Shown here piece by piece: positions 24,075 to 31,658 of a DNA stretch of 33,956 nt. The translations under genes were made by a program, and so were the position numbers. Below the pieces are notes generated by a model. It was not told where the DNA came from. It was given only the letters and a program-made list of their open reading frames with translations, and searched no databases. Origin of the DNA: an uncultured Lachnospiraceae bacterium. GTDB taxonomy: Bacteria > Bacillota > Clostridia > Lachnospirales > Lachnospiraceae. The DNA lies in contig CACWJQ010000039.1 in assembly GCA_902761225.1 (NCBI GenBank), positions 1-33,956 on the forward strand, given 5' to 3'. The stretch's first letter is position 1, and each line of letters begins with the position of its first letter.

Positions 24075-24862
24075 TATTTTATGATCACCTTCTTAGGACA
24101 CTTTTCGGCACACAAACCGCAGCCGATACATTTTTCCTGATCTATGACAGCAAGATTATTCTCAACCGTCACCGCCTGGGAAGGACAGTTTCTTGCGCAC
24201 AGACTGCACCCGATGCATCCGGCGCTGCAGACCTTCATCACTTCAGGACCTCTTGAATGTGACGAGCATGCAACCTTATAAACAGAAGAATACGGGATAA
24301 GACTTATTATCTTCTTCGGGCAGGCCGCAACACACTTTCCGCATGCTTTACATTTTTCCTTATCAGCCACAGCAATACCGTCTATTATATGGATGGCATC
24401 AAAAGGACATACCTTAACGCATGTGCCTCCTCCAAGACAACCTTCATTACATGCCTTGGGGCCGCTGCCCGGAGCAAAGCTCATCATCCTGCAGTCAACA
24501 GGTCCGCTGTAATCATAATGGGTTACTGCTTTATCACAGTTGCCGGTGCATGCGACAAAAGCCGTCATCCTGACGGAATCTCCGCTTTCCGTACCCATTA
24601 TTGCCGCTATCTTATCGGCTGACTGTTTTCCACCCACAGGACATCCGTTTACCGGAGCCTTGCCCTTGACAATGGCGGAAGCCAATCCGGAACAGCCTGG
24701 AAATCCGCAGCCTCCGCAATTATTACCGGGAAGAGCTGCCAGAACCTTCTCTTCTCTTTCATCTGTTTTTATTTTGAATACTATTCCTGCGACTCCCAGA
24801 AAGACTCCGACAAAAAGTCCGACTCCCAATGTGCAGAGAGCAGCGATCAATACTGTGTTCAT
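24074..24862 (-). CDS. rnfB: RnfB, multi-cluster iron-sulfur subunit of the Rnf complex
   Basis: 262 residues. One N-terminal membrane helix (~3-28) is followed by NNCGGCGFPGCSGL (C49, C52, C57, with C74), the signature [4Fe-4S] site. Four ferredoxin-like Cys sets follow (C138-C152, C171-C181, C212-C226, C245-C255), each ending Cys-Pro in the second strand. RnfB passes electrons from reduced ferredoxin into the complex on the cytoplasmic side. The number of clusters is like that of clostridial RnfB proteins. It starts 12 bp after the rnfA stop and its stop overlaps the GH25-like gene. Confidence 0.97.
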   Translation of the reverse strand: MNTVLIAALCTLGVGLFVGVFLGVAGIVFKIKTDEREEKVLAALPGNNCGGCGFPGCSGLASAIVKGKAPVNGCPVGGKQSADKIAAIMGTESGDSVRMTAFVACTGNCDKAVTHYDYSGPVDCRMMSFAPGSGPKACNEGCLGGGTCVKVCPFDAIHIIDGIAVADKEKCKACGKCVAACPKKIISLIPYSSVYKVACSSHSRGPEVMKVCSAGCIGCSLCARNCPSQAVTVENNLAVIDQEKCIGCGLCAEKCPKKVIIK

Positions 24863-24874
24863 AGATCCATCCCC

Positions 24875-25459
24875 TTATAAAAGTCCGGAAAAGCCCCAGA
24901 ATGCGATTGCCATAAGGCCTGCCGTAAGCAGGACTATCGGCATTCCCTTAAAGGGTCCGGGAACTTTCGAATATTCCATCTTCTCTCTTATTCCTGCAAG
25001 GATAACTATAGCCACCGTAAATCCTGCAGCTGTACCAATGCCGTTAATGATACCCTTTACTACTCCATAGTTCTTCTGTACATTGCTTACAGCTACGCCG
25101 AGCACTGCGCAGTTGGTGGTGATCAGGGGGAGATAGACTCCAAGCGCCTGATAAAGTGACGGTACCGCTTTTCTCAGGAACATCTCCACGAACTGAACAA
25201 GTGCAGCGATGACCAGAATGAATACTATGGTCTGCAGGTATGTAACATTAAGAGGCACCAGAATAAATCTGTACAGGACGCCTGCAACGGCACTTGCAAG
25301 GGTTATGACAAAGATTACGGCAGTACCCATACCGGCTGCTGTCTTTATCTTTCTTGACACTCCCAAAAACGGGCATAGACCGAGGAACTGACTGAGCACA
25401 ACATTAGATACAAGGGAAGACCCCACGAGCAGAAGGAGCATTTCTTTTACATTATCCAT
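24875..25459 (-). CDS. rnfA: RnfA membrane subunit of the Rnf complex
   Basis: 194 residues, six membrane helices. Characteristic segments: NVVLSQFLGLCPFLGVSRKI (~19-38) with the conserved Cys that together with RnfE holds an intramembrane iron-sulfur centre, and LPLITTNCAVLGVAV near residue 115, holding the second Cys. RnfA and RnfE form the membrane core through which electrons cross while sodium ions or protons are pumped. It starts 3 bp after the rnfE stop and is of normal length. Confidence 0.97.
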   Translation of the reverse strand: MDNVKEMLLLLVGSSLVSNVVLSQFLGLCPFLGVSRKIKTAAGMGTAVIFVITLASAVAGVLYRFILVPLNVTYLQTIVFILVIAALVQFVEMFLRKAVPSLYQALGVYLPLITTNCAVLGVAVSNVQKNYGVVKGIINGIGTAAGFTVAIVILAGIREKMEYSKVPGPFKGMPIVLLTAGLMAIAFWGFSGLL

Positions 25460-25462
25460 TTT

Positions 25463-26341
25463 TTACTCCTCCTTCTCACCGGAAACATCTTTGTTATCAT
25501 CGTCTTCCGTTTCCGCTTCATTTACATCCGGTTCTTCATCGATTCTTTCGTTTTTTGTATCCTGTATTTTTCCGGTTTTTGTCTCAGCTTTTTTTTCTGC
25601 TTTTTTCTCAGCTTTTAATACGGAATCTTTGCTGTTTACAGCCTTACGGGATGCCCTGGCCTCAGGTCTTGAGCATATGCTGCTCTGAGGACATGCGGCA
25701 CATCCGGATGCAAGACCGCAACCTATCTTAGACACATCCTTACCTTTCTTAGCCATCTTCTCCTTGATATGATTCTGTACCGCCACCAGTGCGGCAAGCA
25801 CAAAGAAAGCACCGGGCGCAAGAACAAATATCGTAACTCCGTATTCTTCCGGAAAGACTCTTATACCAAAGAAGGTTCCGCTTCCGATAAACTCTCTGAA
25901 AATACCCAGAAGCGTAAGTGCAAGGGTAAATCCGAGTCCCATTCCCACTCCGTCAAAAAATGATGCTATGGGAGGATTATGATATGCATAACTCTCGGCA
26001 CGTCCCAGGATAATGCAGTTAACAACTATAAGCGGAATATATATTCCCAGCGATGCATTGAGTGAAGGCATATAGGCTTCAAGAAGAAGCTGCACCATGG
26101 TTACAAAGGATGCGACGATCACTATAAACGCGGGGATCCTCACCTTGTCGGGGATTACTTTTCTCAGTATCGATATGAACAGATTACTGAGGGCAAGAAC
26201 TGCCGCAGTAGTAAGTCCCATTCCAAGGCCGTTCACTGCGGATGTTGTTACCGCAAGTGTCGGACACATACCGAGGGTCAGTACAAAAGTGGGATTCTCC
26301 TTTATGATTCCGTTATAAAGACGCTCTGCTGCCTTATTCAT
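25463..26341 (-). CDS. rnfE: RnfE membrane subunit with a long Cys-containing charged C-terminal tail
   Basis: 292 residues. The first ~195 are a normal RnfE, homologous to RnfA: NPTFVLTLGMCPTLAVTTSA (~16-35) and YIPLIVVNCIILGRAESYA with the paired Cys residues of the membrane iron-sulfur centre. The tail (~196-292) is unusual in length: first a cysteine group GCGLASGCAACPQSSIC (C208, C214, C217, C223), then about 65 residues rich in Lys, Glu and Asp, predicted disordered. The cysteine spacing could hold a metal or an extra cluster on the cytoplasmic face, but this is unproven. The ATG directly follows the rnfG stop (TAA-ATG). Confidence 0.95.
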   Translation of the reverse strand: MNKAAERLYNGIIKENPTFVLTLGMCPTLAVTTSAVNGLGMGLTTAAVLALSNLFISILRKVIPDKVRIPAFIVIVASFVTMVQLLLEAYMPSLNASLGIYIPLIVVNCIILGRAESYAYHNPPIASFFDGVGMGLGFTLALTLLGIFREFIGSGTFFGIRVFPEEYGVTIFVLAPGAFFVLAALVAVQNHIKEKMAKKGKDVSKIGCGLASGCAACPQSSICSRPEARASRKAVNSKDSVLKAEKKAEKKAETKTGKIQDTKNERIDEEPDVNEAETEDDDNKDVSGEKEE

Positions 26342-26980
26342 TTAAGCGCCTCCCTTCAATGATGCAATCTCCGTATACACCTTCAGCGAAGCATTGACTA
26401 TATTGACAAATGCCGTCGTGGTAATGGTGGCGCCGCTTATGGCATCTATTTCATTATCAGCTGTTTTACCGGATTTGGTGAAAATGATCTGGTCCGTGTT
26501 CATATTATGGATCTGGGGAACAAGAACGCTCTCAGCCCTCATTCCCAGTCCGGCAGTCTCGGATATCTCCAGTATCGACACGCCTCTGAGCACTCCGTCA
26601 GCAGTAACTCCGCACATGATCTTAATGTCTCCGCCGTAGCCTTCGTGTGAAGTGACCTCTATGGCATATCCCATTACGCTGCCGTCGGAAGCTAAGGCAT
26701 TATAGATATTTCCAACCTCTATGCCGCTTTGTGAAAGCTCATTTTTCAGCTGTTCGGAAACCATATACTCAGATGGAGCAAAAGATGCAGCCTGTTCAAA
26801 GCCTTCTTCGTAAGGAAATACCGCCTTACAGCTTGCAGCAAGAGCAGCGGCCTTCTGCTGCTCAATGGGATCCTTGGTGATCCGGTATACATAGCCCAGA
26901 GCAAGACCGGCAATAAGAGTGATCACCATAAGGACGATCGCATTCTTTACAGCTTCCTTTACATCCTTATTCATGGTCAT
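26342..26980 (-). CDS. rnfG: RnfG, covalent-FMN subunit of the Rnf complex
   Basis: 212 residues. An N-terminal membrane anchor (~12-32) is followed by an extracytoplasmic FMN-binding domain. The flavinylation motif is ISGATITT (S182-G-A-T185), where T185 carries FMN through a phosphoester bond. The protein also shows GGDIKIMCGVTADG and ISETAGLGMRAES, typical of the family. The gene overlaps the rnfD stop by 4 bp. Two ATGs (MTM) lie 6 nt apart after a GGAGG site; the second is better spaced, so the product may be two residues shorter. A flavin transferase (ApbE) is needed but is not in this window. Confidence 0.96.
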   Translation of the reverse strand: MTMNKDVKEAVKNAIVLMVITLIAGLALGYVYRITKDPIEQQKAAALAASCKAVFPYEEGFEQAASFAPSEYMVSEQLKNELSQSGIEVGNIYNALASDGSVMGYAIEVTSHEGYGGDIKIMCGVTADGVLRGVSILEISETAGLGMRAESVLVPQIHNMNTDQIIFTKSGKTADNEIDAISGATITTTAFVNIVNASLKVYTEIASLKGGA

Positions 26981-27936
26981 CTGCCTCCTTTCTTAAATTC
27001 GGAGGCACTGATACCGAACGGAACCGGAACAGTGAACTTATCTATCAGGGGAACAATACAGTTTCCGAGGATTATGGCATAGGACACACCCTCAGCCGAA
27101 GGGCCGAACACCCTGAATATACAGGTCATGAATCCCAGGAATATACCGAATATCACCTGACCTTTTTTGGTAACGGGTCTTGTTACATAATCAGTCGCCA
27201 TGAAGAATGCACCAAGCATAAGTCCGCCGCCCGCAAGGTGAGCAGCGATAAATGCCGGATCAAAGCCATGTCCGCCAAACAGGATCAGAAACGCGGTAAA
27301 GGAAAGAATATAACTTCCGGGGACATAGAGGTCTATAACTCCTGTAAGCAGAAGTATCACCGCACCCAGAAGGATCATGATCATACTGGTCTCTCCTATG
27401 GTTCCGGGGATATTACCGAATATCATTGCTCCCGTATTCACCGGTTCGCCGCTTTTTAAAAGTGCAAGCGGTGTAGCTCCTGTATACACATCAGTTTCAA
27501 AGGAAGTCATTGATACGGGAAAAGATATCAGAAGGAAGCACCTTGCAGCCAGGGCGGGATTCATAAAATTCTGGCCCAGTCCGCCAAAAAGCTCCTTAAC
27601 GACTATTATCGCAAATACAGAGCCCAGAGCTGCCTGCCATAAAGGGATGGACACCGGAAGATTAAGCGCAAGAAGCACACCGGTAACGCATGCAGACAGA
27701 TCGCTTATGCGGATCTTTTTCCCTGCGATCAGTGCAAAAACAACCTCTGAGAGAATGCATGTCCCTACACATACCGCCGTAACGGCAAGTACCCTTGGAC
27801 CGAAATTGTAGACACCGTATCCGAAAGCAGGCACCAGAGCCAGGATGACGGTGAACATTATAAGTTGTGTTGTAGCTCCGCTCCTTATATGCGGATTGGA
27901 TGAAACATTAGGAAGACTCATCTTATTATCCTTCAA
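26977..27936 (-). CDS. rnfD: RnfD membrane flavoprotein subunit of the Rnf complex
   Basis: 319 residues, about nine to ten membrane helices. The N-terminal SSNPHIRSGATTQLIMFTVI and the loop ELFGGLGQNFMNPALAARCF are characteristic. The covalent FMN site is YTGATPLALL (T152-G-A-T155). RnfD passes electrons between RnfC/RnfG and the membrane core and is thought to form part of the ion path. It begins 10 bp after the rnfC stop. Confidence 0.97.
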   Translation of the reverse strand: MKDNKMSLPNVSSNPHIRSGATTQLIMFTVILALVPAFGYGVYNFGPRVLAVTAVCVGTCILSEVVFALIAGKKIRISDLSACVTGVLLALNLPVSIPLWQAALGSVFAIIVVKELFGGLGQNFMNPALAARCFLLISFPVSMTSFETDVYTGATPLALLKSGEPVNTGAMIFGNIPGTIGETSMIMILLGAVILLLTGVIDLYVPGSYILSFTAFLILFGGHGFDPAFIAAHLAGGGLMLGAFFMATDYVTRPVTKKGQVIFGIFLGFMTCIFRVFGPSAEGVSYAIILGNCIVPLIDKFTVPVPFGISASEFKKGGR

Positions 27937-27946
27937 TCATTCTTGA

Positions 27947-29263
27947 TCATTTCTTTCTCTTTGCCAGCTGTATCTTACGCATCGATTTAATATTCTGCGT
28001 CAGCGGCTTCTTGGCGGGACACACAAAACTGCAGCATCCGCATTCACAGCATTCCATTCCGCCATTATCAAGAAATGCCTGTTCATCAAAATTCTCAACC
28101 ATATCCGAAAGTTTTCCCGGTATCAGTCCTGCAGGACATGCATATGTACATCTCGAACAGTTGATACAGGGTGTAGTCTCCGACATCGATACCGGATCTT
28201 CCTTAAAGGCAAGAAGAGCCGTTGAAGTCTTTGTCACGGGAACATCTGTGGTAAACATCGCAAATCCCATCATGGGTCCGCCGCATATTATCTTGCCCGG
28301 CTTTGTTACAAAGCCTCCGTTTTGCTCTATAAGTTCCGTATAACTCATTCCGCAGGGTACACGGTAATTGCAGGGATTCTTAACGGCATCACCCGTTACG
28401 GTGATTATCCTCTCCATAAGCGGTTTCCCGAGAACAACTGCATTATATACCGCATATATGGTATCCACGTTATTGACTATGCATCCCACATCTGCGGGAA
28501 GCATTTTGGAATTAACCTTCCTGCCGGTTGTCGCATATATAAGGGATCTCTCGGCACCTTGAGGATACTTGGTCTTAAGCTCCTTGATACTGATCATTGT
28601 ATCTTCTCTTGTCAGCTTCCTGAGATGCGATATACATTCAGGCTTATTGTCTTCAACGCCTATTATGCCGTGGGCATCCGTAAAGAGGCTTAAAATGATC
28701 CTCAGTCCCTCAACCACACCTTCTCCCTCTTCGAGTACCCTTCGGTAATCCGATGTCAGATATGGTTCACATTCCGCACAGTTGGCAATAACATAATCGA
28801 TCCTGTCAGGTTCCTTGGGAGAAAGCTTTACATGAGTCGGGAATCCTGCGCCGCCCATTCCAACGATGCCGGCTTCATTTATTCTCGATATTATCTCTTC
28901 CCGCGAAAGTTCCCGCCAGTTTTCACAGGGGGAATACTCCACCTCATCATACTGACCATCATTCTGGATTATGATGCTCTCGATCATGTCGCCTGTTGCG
29001 ACTCTTCTCTTTTCAATGGATCTGACTGTTCCTGAAACGGATGAATATACGGGAGCCGAAACAAAGCCTCCTGCCTCTGCGATCTTTTGTCCCCTGAGAA
29101 CTTTATCACCCTTAACGACAAGCGGTTTTGCGGGTGCTCCTATATGCTGATTTAAGGGATATACCATCTCATCGCCCGGGATGGCATCTTTTATGGGCTT
29201 ATCCTTAGACAGATCCTTGCCGTCATAAGGATGTATACCGCCTTTGAACGTAAATTTGGCCAT
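27947..29263 (-). CDS. rnfC: RnfC, NADH-binding iron-sulfur/flavin subunit of the Rnf complex
   Basis: 438 residues from the start chosen here (MAKFTFKGGIHPYDGKD). An open frame extends six codons further (to 29281), but AGAGGGG lies just before the ATG at 29261-29263 and the family begins there. The glycine-rich site is IVGMGGAGFPTHVKL (nucleotide/FMN binding), as in the NuoF-like fold. Two [4Fe-4S] motifs lie near the end: PCINCSRCTYACPAGLIP and CCECGCCSFVCPAKKPL. RnfC exchanges electrons with NAD on the cytoplasmic side. It is the first gene of the operon and divergent from the YprB-like gene. Confidence 0.97.
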   Translation of the reverse strand: MAKFTFKGGIHPYDGKDLSKDKPIKDAIPGDEMVYPLNQHIGAPAKPLVVKGDKVLRGQKIAEAGGFVSAPVYSSVSGTVRSIEKRRVATGDMIESIIIQNDGQYDEVEYSPCENWRELSREEIISRINEAGIVGMGGAGFPTHVKLSPKEPDRIDYVIANCAECEPYLTSDYRRVLEEGEGVVEGLRIILSLFTDAHGIIGVEDNKPECISHLRKLTREDTMISIKELKTKYPQGAERSLIYATTGRKVNSKMLPADVGCIVNNVDTIYAVYNAVVLGKPLMERIITVTGDAVKNPCNYRVPCGMSYTELIEQNGGFVTKPGKIICGGPMMGFAMFTTDVPVTKTSTALLAFKEDPVSMSETTPCINCSRCTYACPAGLIPGKLSDMVENFDEQAFLDNGGMECCECGCCSFVCPAKKPLTQNIKSMRKIQLAKRKK

Positions 29264-29454
29264 TATTCCCCTCTTTTCCATATTTTTACATATACATATC
29301 TACTATACCTCAAAAGAATCGGATTTTCCATGATTTTAAGGAGTTTCACGGACTATTTCACATATGCGTTCAATTGATAAAAAAACAGGTTTTTGATATA
29401 GTAAAGTGGTTAAGCGAAAACGTTTATAACACTGTTTTCCCAAAGAGGCAGAAC
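29264..29454. promoter_or_regulatory. Divergent region between the Rnf operon and the YprB-like gene
   Basis: About 190 bp. On the minus strand TATAGT (complement near 29300-29305) is a possible -10 for the Rnf operon, with no good -35, and AGAGGGG is its ribosome site. On the plus strand TATAAC at 29425-29430 is a possible -10 close to the YprB-like start, and AAGAGG precedes the ATG at 29455. No conserved leader structure is recognised. Confidence 0.35.
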
Positions 29455-30564
29455 ATGAAAGAAACAACCGAAACACTTGAAAGTTTTAAGTCATCTTACG
29501 ATCTTAATTCGATCACGGATCCCAATTCACTTCTGTTCATTGATATAGAGACCACAGGTTTCACGGCCAGGACTTCCTATCTTTATCTGATAGGGTGCGC
29601 TTATCTGTCCGATAATAAGTGGTGTACCAAGCAGTGGCTTGCAGAGAAATATGAAGAGGAAGCGGATATAATAAACTGTTTCTTTGAATTTGCCACAGAG
29701 GGCGGATATGACACCCTGGTTCATTTTAACGGGAATCAGTTCGACCTTCCCTATCTTACCCAGAAGATCGCCTCCCTGGGGCTGGAGCTGTCCATAGATT
29801 CATTCAAGGGCATCGATCTGTACAGAAGGATTTCTCCGTTAAAGCATCTGCTCGGACTCACTTCGCTCAAACAGAGATCCATCGAGAGATTTCTCGGGAT
29901 TGAGAGAACCGACGTCTTCTCCGGAGGAGATCTCATCGGCATATATCATGACTATGTCAAAAATCCGTCCGAATTTGCATGCAACACCCTTCTGCTGCAC
30001 AATGAAGACGATCTGAAGGGAATGATACGCATACTCCCCATGCTTGCATACCCCGACCTGACATCGGGAAGATTCAGAGTGACCAAGGTTCATGCAGATA
30101 CTTACAAGGATTACAACGGACAGTCTCAGAGCGAGATCATTATGAGCCTTAAGCTCGAGTCTTCACTCCCCCGTCAGATCTCATCGTTTGCTCATGGCTG
30201 TTATATCAAGGCGGATAAAGACGAAGCCGTGATCAAGGTTCCTCTCTATAACGAGGAGATGAAATATTTCTACGCATCATATCAGGATTACTACTATCTT
30301 CCCGAAGAAGATACTGCGCTTCATAAATCCGTTGCCACATTTGTGGATAAGGATCACAGAACGCAGGCAACCGCTGCCACATGCTATACCAGGAAGCAGT
30401 CAAGCTATCTCCCTCAGTGGGATACCGTATTTGAGCCACTGTTCAGGCGTGAGTACAGAAGCACCGATCTGTTCTTCGAGCTGACTGATGATATGAAAAG
30501 AGACCGCAACGCATTCAACAAGTATGCATCCCACATCATCTCCATGCTCGCATCAACATACTGA
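29455..30564 (+). CDS. YprB-like ribonuclease-H-fold 3'-5' exonuclease
   Basis: 369 residues from the ATG at 29455, chosen because AAGAGG lies 6 nt upstream. A longer frame starting at a TTG (29374) adds 27 residues but has no ribosome site. The exonuclease motifs are SLLFIDIETTGF (motif I, Asp-x-Glu), TLVHFNGNQFDLPYL (motif II, Asp) and LLHNEDDLKGM (motif III, Asp). These are the DEDD-type catalytic acids of the RNase_H_2 / YprB family. The C-terminal ~170 residues are a less conserved domain usual for the family. The protein is cytoplasmic. The substrate is not established. It stands alone on the plus strand and ends at the terminator shared with cheR. Confidence 0.88.
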   Translation: MKETTETLESFKSSYDLNSITDPNSLLFIDIETTGFTARTSYLYLIGCAYLSDNKWCTKQWLAEKYEEEADIINCFFEFATEGGYDTLVHFNGNQFDLPYLTQKIASLGLELSIDSFKGIDLYRRISPLKHLLGLTSLKQRSIERFLGIERTDVFSGGDLIGIYHDYVKNPSEFACNTLLLHNEDDLKGMIRILPMLAYPDLTSGRFRVTKVHADTYKDYNGQSQSEIIMSLKLESSLPRQISSFAHGCYIKADKDEAVIKVPLYNEEMKYFYASYQDYYYLPEEDTALHKSVATFVDKDHRTQATAATCYTRKQSSYLPQWDTVFEPLFRREYRSTDLFFELTDDMKRDRNAFNKYASHIISMLASTY

Positions 30565-30651
30565 GAGAATCTCATATCATTTCACCGCTTGCATTATTTT
30601 ACTAAATACATACCTTGTGTCAGTTCAGTACCGGCATCACTATAAAAAAAT

Positions 30652-30681
30652 AAGAAGCCGCGTCCAGGCGGCTTCTTTTCT
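30652..30681. terminator. Bidirectional intrinsic terminator between the YprB-like gene and cheR
   Basis: AAGAAGCCGC (30652-30661) and GCGGCTTCTT (30668-30677) form a perfect 10-bp GC-rich stem with a 6-nt loop. An A-run lies on the left and TTTTCTT on the right, so it has a T-tract when read from either strand. It ends the plus-strand gene and lies right at the cheR stop. Confidence 0.93.
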
Positions 30682-31445
30682 TATGGTTTTTCATAATAAA
30701 AGGAATTGTCTCTCTTAAAACCTATTTCCCTGTAATTGACTATCTGTTCGGTGGAGCCGATAAACAGAAATCCTCCGCTTTTAAGCGAATCATAAAAATT
30801 ACGGAACACCTTATCCTTGGCTTCATCCGTAAAGTATATAAGCACATTTCTGCATACGATCATGTCGTAATTAGTATCGTACCTGTCCTTTAGAAGATTG
30901 TGCTCACTGAAGGTCACTCTGCTCTTGATCTCATCGGAGATCTTAAACGACGGTCCTACCTGAGTGAAATACTTCTTCTTAAGATCTTCAGGAACATTAG
31001 AGACCGCCTTTGAATCATAAAGCCCGACTTTAGCCTTTTCTATTACAGTCCTGTCAAGATCCGTTGCCGTTATCCTGATACTTGAAAGCGGCATATGTCT
31101 TGAAAGTGCCATAACCAGTGAATACGGTTCATCTCCGGTGGAACACGCCGCACTCCATATCTTAAGCCTGTTGCCGAATCTGCCTGTAAGAGTGGGGATT
31201 ATCTGCTTGTCCATATATGCCCACTGGTCAGGATTTCTGTAGAACTCCGAGACATTAATGGTAATGTAGTTGATAAACTCATTAAACAGCTCCTTGTCAC
31301 CGCGGATCGCATTAATATAATTATCATATCCGGTGATCCTGTTCTTAAGTACGAGATTATCGATCCTTCTCTTCATCTGCTTTTCTTTGTAAGCATTAAG
31401 ATCGATGGATGTCATCTTAAGGATCTCTTTTTTCTTTGTAAGCAT
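30681..31445 (-). CDS. cheR: CheR chemotaxis methyltransferase, N-terminus displaced by a tandem duplication
   Basis: The open frame gives 254 residues. CheR uses SAM to methylate glutamates of chemoreceptors. Visible motifs: YKEKQMKRRIDN (N-domain), NVSEFYRNPDQW, IWSAACSTGDEPYSL (SAM site), TATDLDRTVIEKA and VCRNVLIYF. The body is intact. The true N-terminus (MTADYEYFKKEILKMTSIDL, start 31506, with a GGAGG ribosome site at 31512-31516) is out of frame, because a 49-bp unit is duplicated. Without the duplication the protein would be 258 residues, near B. subtilis CheR (256). As it stands, translation could restart at the ATG ending at 31415, one base after the stop of the displaced N-terminal frame, giving a 244-residue CheR lacking 14 residues. 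The ATG at 31445 is an accident of the repeat. Confidence 0.9.
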   Translation of the reverse strand: MLTKKKEILKMTSIDLNAYKEKQMKRRIDNLVLKNRITGYDNYINAIRGDKELFNEFINYITINVSEFYRNPDQWAYMDKQIIPTLTGRFGNRLKIWSAACSTGDEPYSLVMALSRHMPLSSIRITATDLDRTVIEKAKVGLYDSKAVSNVPEDLKKKYFTQVGPSFKISDEIKSRVTFSEHNLLKDRYDTNYDMIVCRNVLIYFTDEAKDKVFRNFYDSLKSGGFLFIGSTEQIVNYREIGFKRDNSFYYEKP

Positions 31446-31482
31446 TAAGATCGATGGATGTCATCTTAAGGATCTCTTTTTT
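31381..31482. repeat. Perfect 49-bp tandem duplication inside cheR
   Basis: Positions 31381-31433 are identical to 31430-31482 (offset 49, 53 consecutive matches), so the span holds just over two copies. 49 is 3x16+1, so the extra copy shifts the frame of cheR. The copies begin and end in T-rich runs (TTTT and TTTTTT), a typical substrate for replication slippage. Confidence 0.98.
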
Positions 31483-31506
31483 GAAATATTCGTAATCAGC
31501 TGTCAT
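31417..31506 (-). pseudogene. Displaced N-terminal frame of CheR (29 codons)
   Basis: Starting at the well-placed ATG (31504-31506, GGAGG six nt upstream), 29 codons read through the first copy of the repeat and end ...NAYKEKRDP-TAA (31417-31419). The first 26 residues are the natural CheR start. The stop is followed after one base by the in-frame ATG of the remaining gene (TAAGATG), a layout that allows termination-reinitiation. Confidence 0.85.
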
Positions 31507-31511
31507 CAGTG

Positions 31512-31541
31512 CCTCCGGAATAATACGATGTATATATTATA
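31512..31541 (-). promoter_or_regulatory. cheR -10 box and ribosome site
   Basis: On the minus strand TATAAT (complement of 31536-31541) and GGAGG (complement of 31512-31516) precede the original cheR ATG at proper distances. No good -35 is visible. They show that cheR is transcribed on its own and identify the authentic start at 31506. Confidence 0.55.
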
Positions 31542-31566
31542 GACCAATATTCCCGCTGAAACGATA

Positions 31567-31617
31567 GAAAAATGCCTGTCCGGGAAAAAACATATCTGTC
31601 ATCCTCGAACAGGCATT
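31567..31617 (-). terminator. Likely terminator after rpsA
   Basis: AATGCCTGT and ACAGGCATT (31609-31617 and 31571-31579 on the plus strand) are exact 9-bp inverted arms around a loop of about 29 nt, followed by TTTTC on the minus strand. It lies about 40 bp after the rpsA stop. The long loop makes it a less certain terminator than the one at 30652-30681. Confidence 0.6.
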
Positions 31618-31658
31618 AATTATCTAATAATATCAATGGTCAGAACAAGCGGTGAAGA

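Noticed and set aside
29374-29454. TTG start of the YprB-like gene at 29374
   Set aside because: No ribosome site there, whereas AAGAGG stands six nt before the ATG at 29455.
31431-31445. ATG at 31443-31445 as the genuine cheR start
   Set aside because: It lies inside the repeat, out of frame with the conserved N-terminus and without a proper ribosome site; the authentic start is at 31506.
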